From positions 45,810,111 to 45,874,110 of the forward strand of contig NC_092576.1 of NCBI RefSeq assembly GCF_037975245.1: a stretch of 64,000 bases of DNA. The letters are read 5' to 3'. The notes beneath the pieces were generated by a model. The model made no database searches. It was not told the origin of the DNA and saw nothing but the letters and a program-made list of their open reading frames with translations. The translations under genes were made by a program, and so were the position numbers. Positions 61,696 through 64,000 of the stretch are shown piece after piece (the stretch's first letter is position 1; the number at the start of each line of letters is the position of its first letter). This DNA comes from Apostichopus japonicus. Taxonomy: Eukaryota; Echinodermata; Holothuroidea; Aspidochirotida; Stichopodidae.

Positions 61696-61742
61696 TTGGC
61701 GTGACGTTTCGATCCTATAGCAGGATCTTCTTCAGAGGCCAA
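61696..61742 (-). ncRNA. Hammerhead-ribozyme-like motif of the Penelope-like element
   Basis: The minus strand shows TTGGCCT, CTGAAGA, an extra A, a perfect 6-bp stem GATCCT/AGGATC, GAAA, palindromic ACGT and then C. Stem I re-forms with ACGCCAA (one mismatch). This follows the type I minimal hammerhead order known from Penelope-like elements; the extra A beside stem II departs from the consensus, so activity is doubtful. Confidence 0.45.
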
Positions 61743-62650
61743 ATGACAGGTAACGTACAGTAACAGAATGGACAAAAACACGTACAGAATACAGATAGGT
61801 AAATGAGCATGGTCAACACAAAGAGATAGATGTAAGGGGATTAGTAGACAAGGAATGGAGAGAAGAATGAAAGAAACCAAACGGGGAAGAGGAGAGATGG
61901 GAGATAAACAGTAGAGGGACAAAGACAGAATTAAGGAAGGGCGGTAGGGAATAAAGTAGAGAAGGACAGAGACAGAAAGGTGTGGAGAAAAAGGGGTATA
62001 AGAAAGCTAAGAGAAGAGGATAGAGTGGGGGGCAAGGGGAGATGGAGGGTAGGGGGGAAGTTAGTCATGTCCTCCCTGGCTGTTAAGCCCATGAGGTTGA
62101 ATGGTGAAAACGGCGTTGCATCCACAGCCTCTCTGTGTTGATTCGTACTAGGCCAGGACGGCTGCCTAAGGATTCAATCCCCTGTAGGGACATATCATTA
62201 ATGGTATGGTTGGGAAAGTTAAATTGTTCTCCAACTAGGGTCTCAGTCTTCATGGTGTTGACTGTGGATGTGTGACCATAGAAACGCTTCTTGAGGGCGG
62301 TTTGGGTTTCGCTAACATACTGGATGCCGGCAAACTCTACAAGAGACCAGATATATGACAATAGAGGTTGTGCAAGTGATGTGAACCTTGGTCATGTGTG
62401 TGAGTTGCATGCAGTGGCTGGTGATGGTATTCAACAATGTAGTGGCTGCAGACTATGCATCTCGAAGTACGATAACATTTGAAATTACCATGCTGAATGG
62501 GTGTAGGGTTAGAAGTTAGAGGTGGAACAGCAGCACGCACAAGAAGGTCTCGTAGGCTGCGTGGACGTCTGTAGGCGATGGTGGGTTTTTCAGGGACGGC
62601 TCGTTGGAGTCTATCTGAAGTGAGGAGAATATTTAACACTGACGGGTATC
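61696..62650 (-). mobile_element. Penelope-like retroelement remnant (end of RT, GIY-YIG domain), frameshifted
   Basis: On the minus strand three frames give one recognisable order. YRRPRSLRDLLVRAAVPP and GNFKC..RCIVCSHYI (frame 1, 62650-62337) are the post-RT segment. ITCTTSIVIYLVSCRVC (frame 2) leads into the GIY-YIG fold. AGIQYVSETQTALKKRFYGH, then EQFNFPNHTINDMSL and RLWMQRRF (frame 3, about 62340-62083), complete it. Order and motifs fit the C-terminal endonuclease of Penelope-like elements. The frame changes and missing RT show a dead, 5'-truncated copy. The 3' flank holds a hammerhead-like motif. Confidence 0.75.
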
Positions 62651-64000
62651 TTTGACGTGACCAAAAATAGCCAGTTAATGTACTTGTTAACTACGTTCAC
62701 TACATTCAGGTAAAAAATACTACCCTTCATTGAATTGCTTACACAAAATTTGTCTGTCATGTGACCTAAATGTCTGTAAAATAAGTTCATGCATAACTAG
62801 CAATGTGGGTAGCGGATAATTTAGGGCTAATATTTTTGCCACAGAAACAGTTAAACAAGAGGGCAGTCCACGGAGTTGCATATCTCATCGCTAGCAAGCC
62901 GTTTAGGAGTTGTTTACACATAATTGGGCTAAAAAAACTAATTTGTCTTTTAACTTCCATGTGGCCTTTGACCTGGTTACCATGGTAAGCACATATGTTG
63001 GTACTACTCGACATTCCCATTATACCTGTGAAGGTTCATTGTCAATTCAATATTTTCGCTGGGAGTTAAAGCTCCAAAATATTCAATAATACAAAAAAAA
63101 TGACCTTTGAATTCTGGCCTTACGGGCCGTCTGCGAGACATAAGGGTTCACCATGGGGTACCTTTTGTGACTGTATCAAGGCACTGGGGTTGTGAGTGGA
63201 TAAACTTGTTTGGCTTTCATGCCCAGGCTCTATCTTGGGTGTTTTCCGTGAAAATTAATGTTACAATGCATTCCAACATTCGTAATTGCGGCATGTGCTG
63301 TTACAGATCAGCGACACAGCGTAAATCTCCTACTTTGCTTGAGTGATCAGATACGCCCTTAAATGATCAATCCTAAATATTGGAAAACCTTTCATTAAAC
63401 AAATAAGATTCTTTATTCAGTCAGTGACTGCTGTTTGAAATTTGATTGTTAAGAATCAAAACCCAATTTGACCATTTCTGCGCCTAAATAATAGAGATGA
63501 TAGTTTCCTTTTCCCATTCCATGGAAGCTGAGGCAAGGTTTACCGAGAAGAAATGCAACATTGTCGACTGTGATTGGTGAATTCATGCCACCCCTTATCG
63601 CGTAATGCATGTGTGCTCGTTAAACAAAGGATGATTTCCATGCAGAGGGTGACTTCTCTAAACTTGGATATTTTAGAAAGAACAAAGCCTGACACACTGA
63701 CAGACGGCGGTCTTTGTAGGCATGGATGGCGCCCCGACTAACTGTAAACCAATGATGACTAGGCCTACTTAGAGTTGGTAATCCTTTCAGCTCCATGGTA
63801 GTTGCTTGTACCTATGACCTAACTGTTAAGTAACGTTTGTTTCTTTTCATCAAAATCATTCTTTGCCTTACAACTTTCGAACGTTGTGTTGAGAAGTATA
63901 TAAACGAAAATTACACTAACAAGTGACCTTCTGTATGATGCTGGAGCAGCACTATGCAACTTATAAGTAGGCTACGGTAACCCTTAAAACACTAGCCTTC
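62651..64000. other. Right flank, no gene seen
   Basis: Short open frames on both strands without recognisable domains, signal peptides or supporting splice sites. Confidence 0.5.

Overview
The window reads as animal (invertebrate metazoan) nuclear DNA. It is AT-rich, the genes are split into many short exons with GT-AG borders, extracellular exons are almost all phase 1-1, and repeats include tRNA-derived SINE pieces, a Penelope-like retroelement, long (TA)n tracts, minisatellites and interstitial TTAGGG-type repeats. Expanded NACHT and Ig receptor families fit a marine invertebrate, perhaps an echinoderm, but the species cannot be fixed from this window. No prokaryotic-type operon, CRISPR array or rRNA gene is seen.

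Five receptor-type genes are supported by splice reconstruction. Gene A (minus, 5724 to about 160, cut by the window edge) encodes a signal peptide, three Ig domains and a transmembrane segment. Gene B (plus, 9515-17670) and gene D (minus, 31778-22309) encode the same unusual protein: signal peptide, four Ig-like domains, one transmembrane helix, then a cytoplasmic NACHT ATPase with a conserved C-terminal module that begins LRR-like. Gene C (plus, 36054-45820) encodes four Ig domains, a transmembrane helix, a degenerate tyrosine-kinase domain and a tail with a YVPM motif. Gene E (plus, 51946-59110) encodes only the NACHT and C-terminal module, so it should be cytosolic. Exon lengths and phases of the intracellular part agree in B, D and E (NACHT exon 1520/1508/1508 nt, then 209, 77, 59 and 48 nt), which makes these models firm without a database.

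Layout: A and B are divergent (head to head, 3.8 kb apart), and D and C are divergent (4.3 kb apart). B and D converge on a repeat-rich centre near 20.5 kb. The A-B pair is thus the mirror image of the D-C pair: an inverted duplication of a two-gene unit, one Ig-NACHT receptor plus one Ig-kinase-like receptor. E lies outside the duplication, downstream of C.

Main interest: a membrane-spanning NLR-like receptor (Ig ectodomain fused to NACHT) kept in a divergent pair with an Ig receptor pseudokinase. By analogy with head-to-head NLR pairs in plants, the two might be co-expressed and work as a sensor-signaller pair; that is inference. Secondary points are a minisatellite in E built from a splice-acceptor/exon start, a duplicated kinase exon fragment beside telomere-like repeats in C, an altered Walker B in E, and a dead Penelope-like element with a hammerhead-like motif near 61.7-62.6 kb. 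Remaining stretches (5.7-9.5, 17.7-22.3, 31.8-36, 45.8-51.9, 59.2-61.2 and 62.7-64 kb) show repeats but no gene I can support beyond the low-confidence candidates listed.
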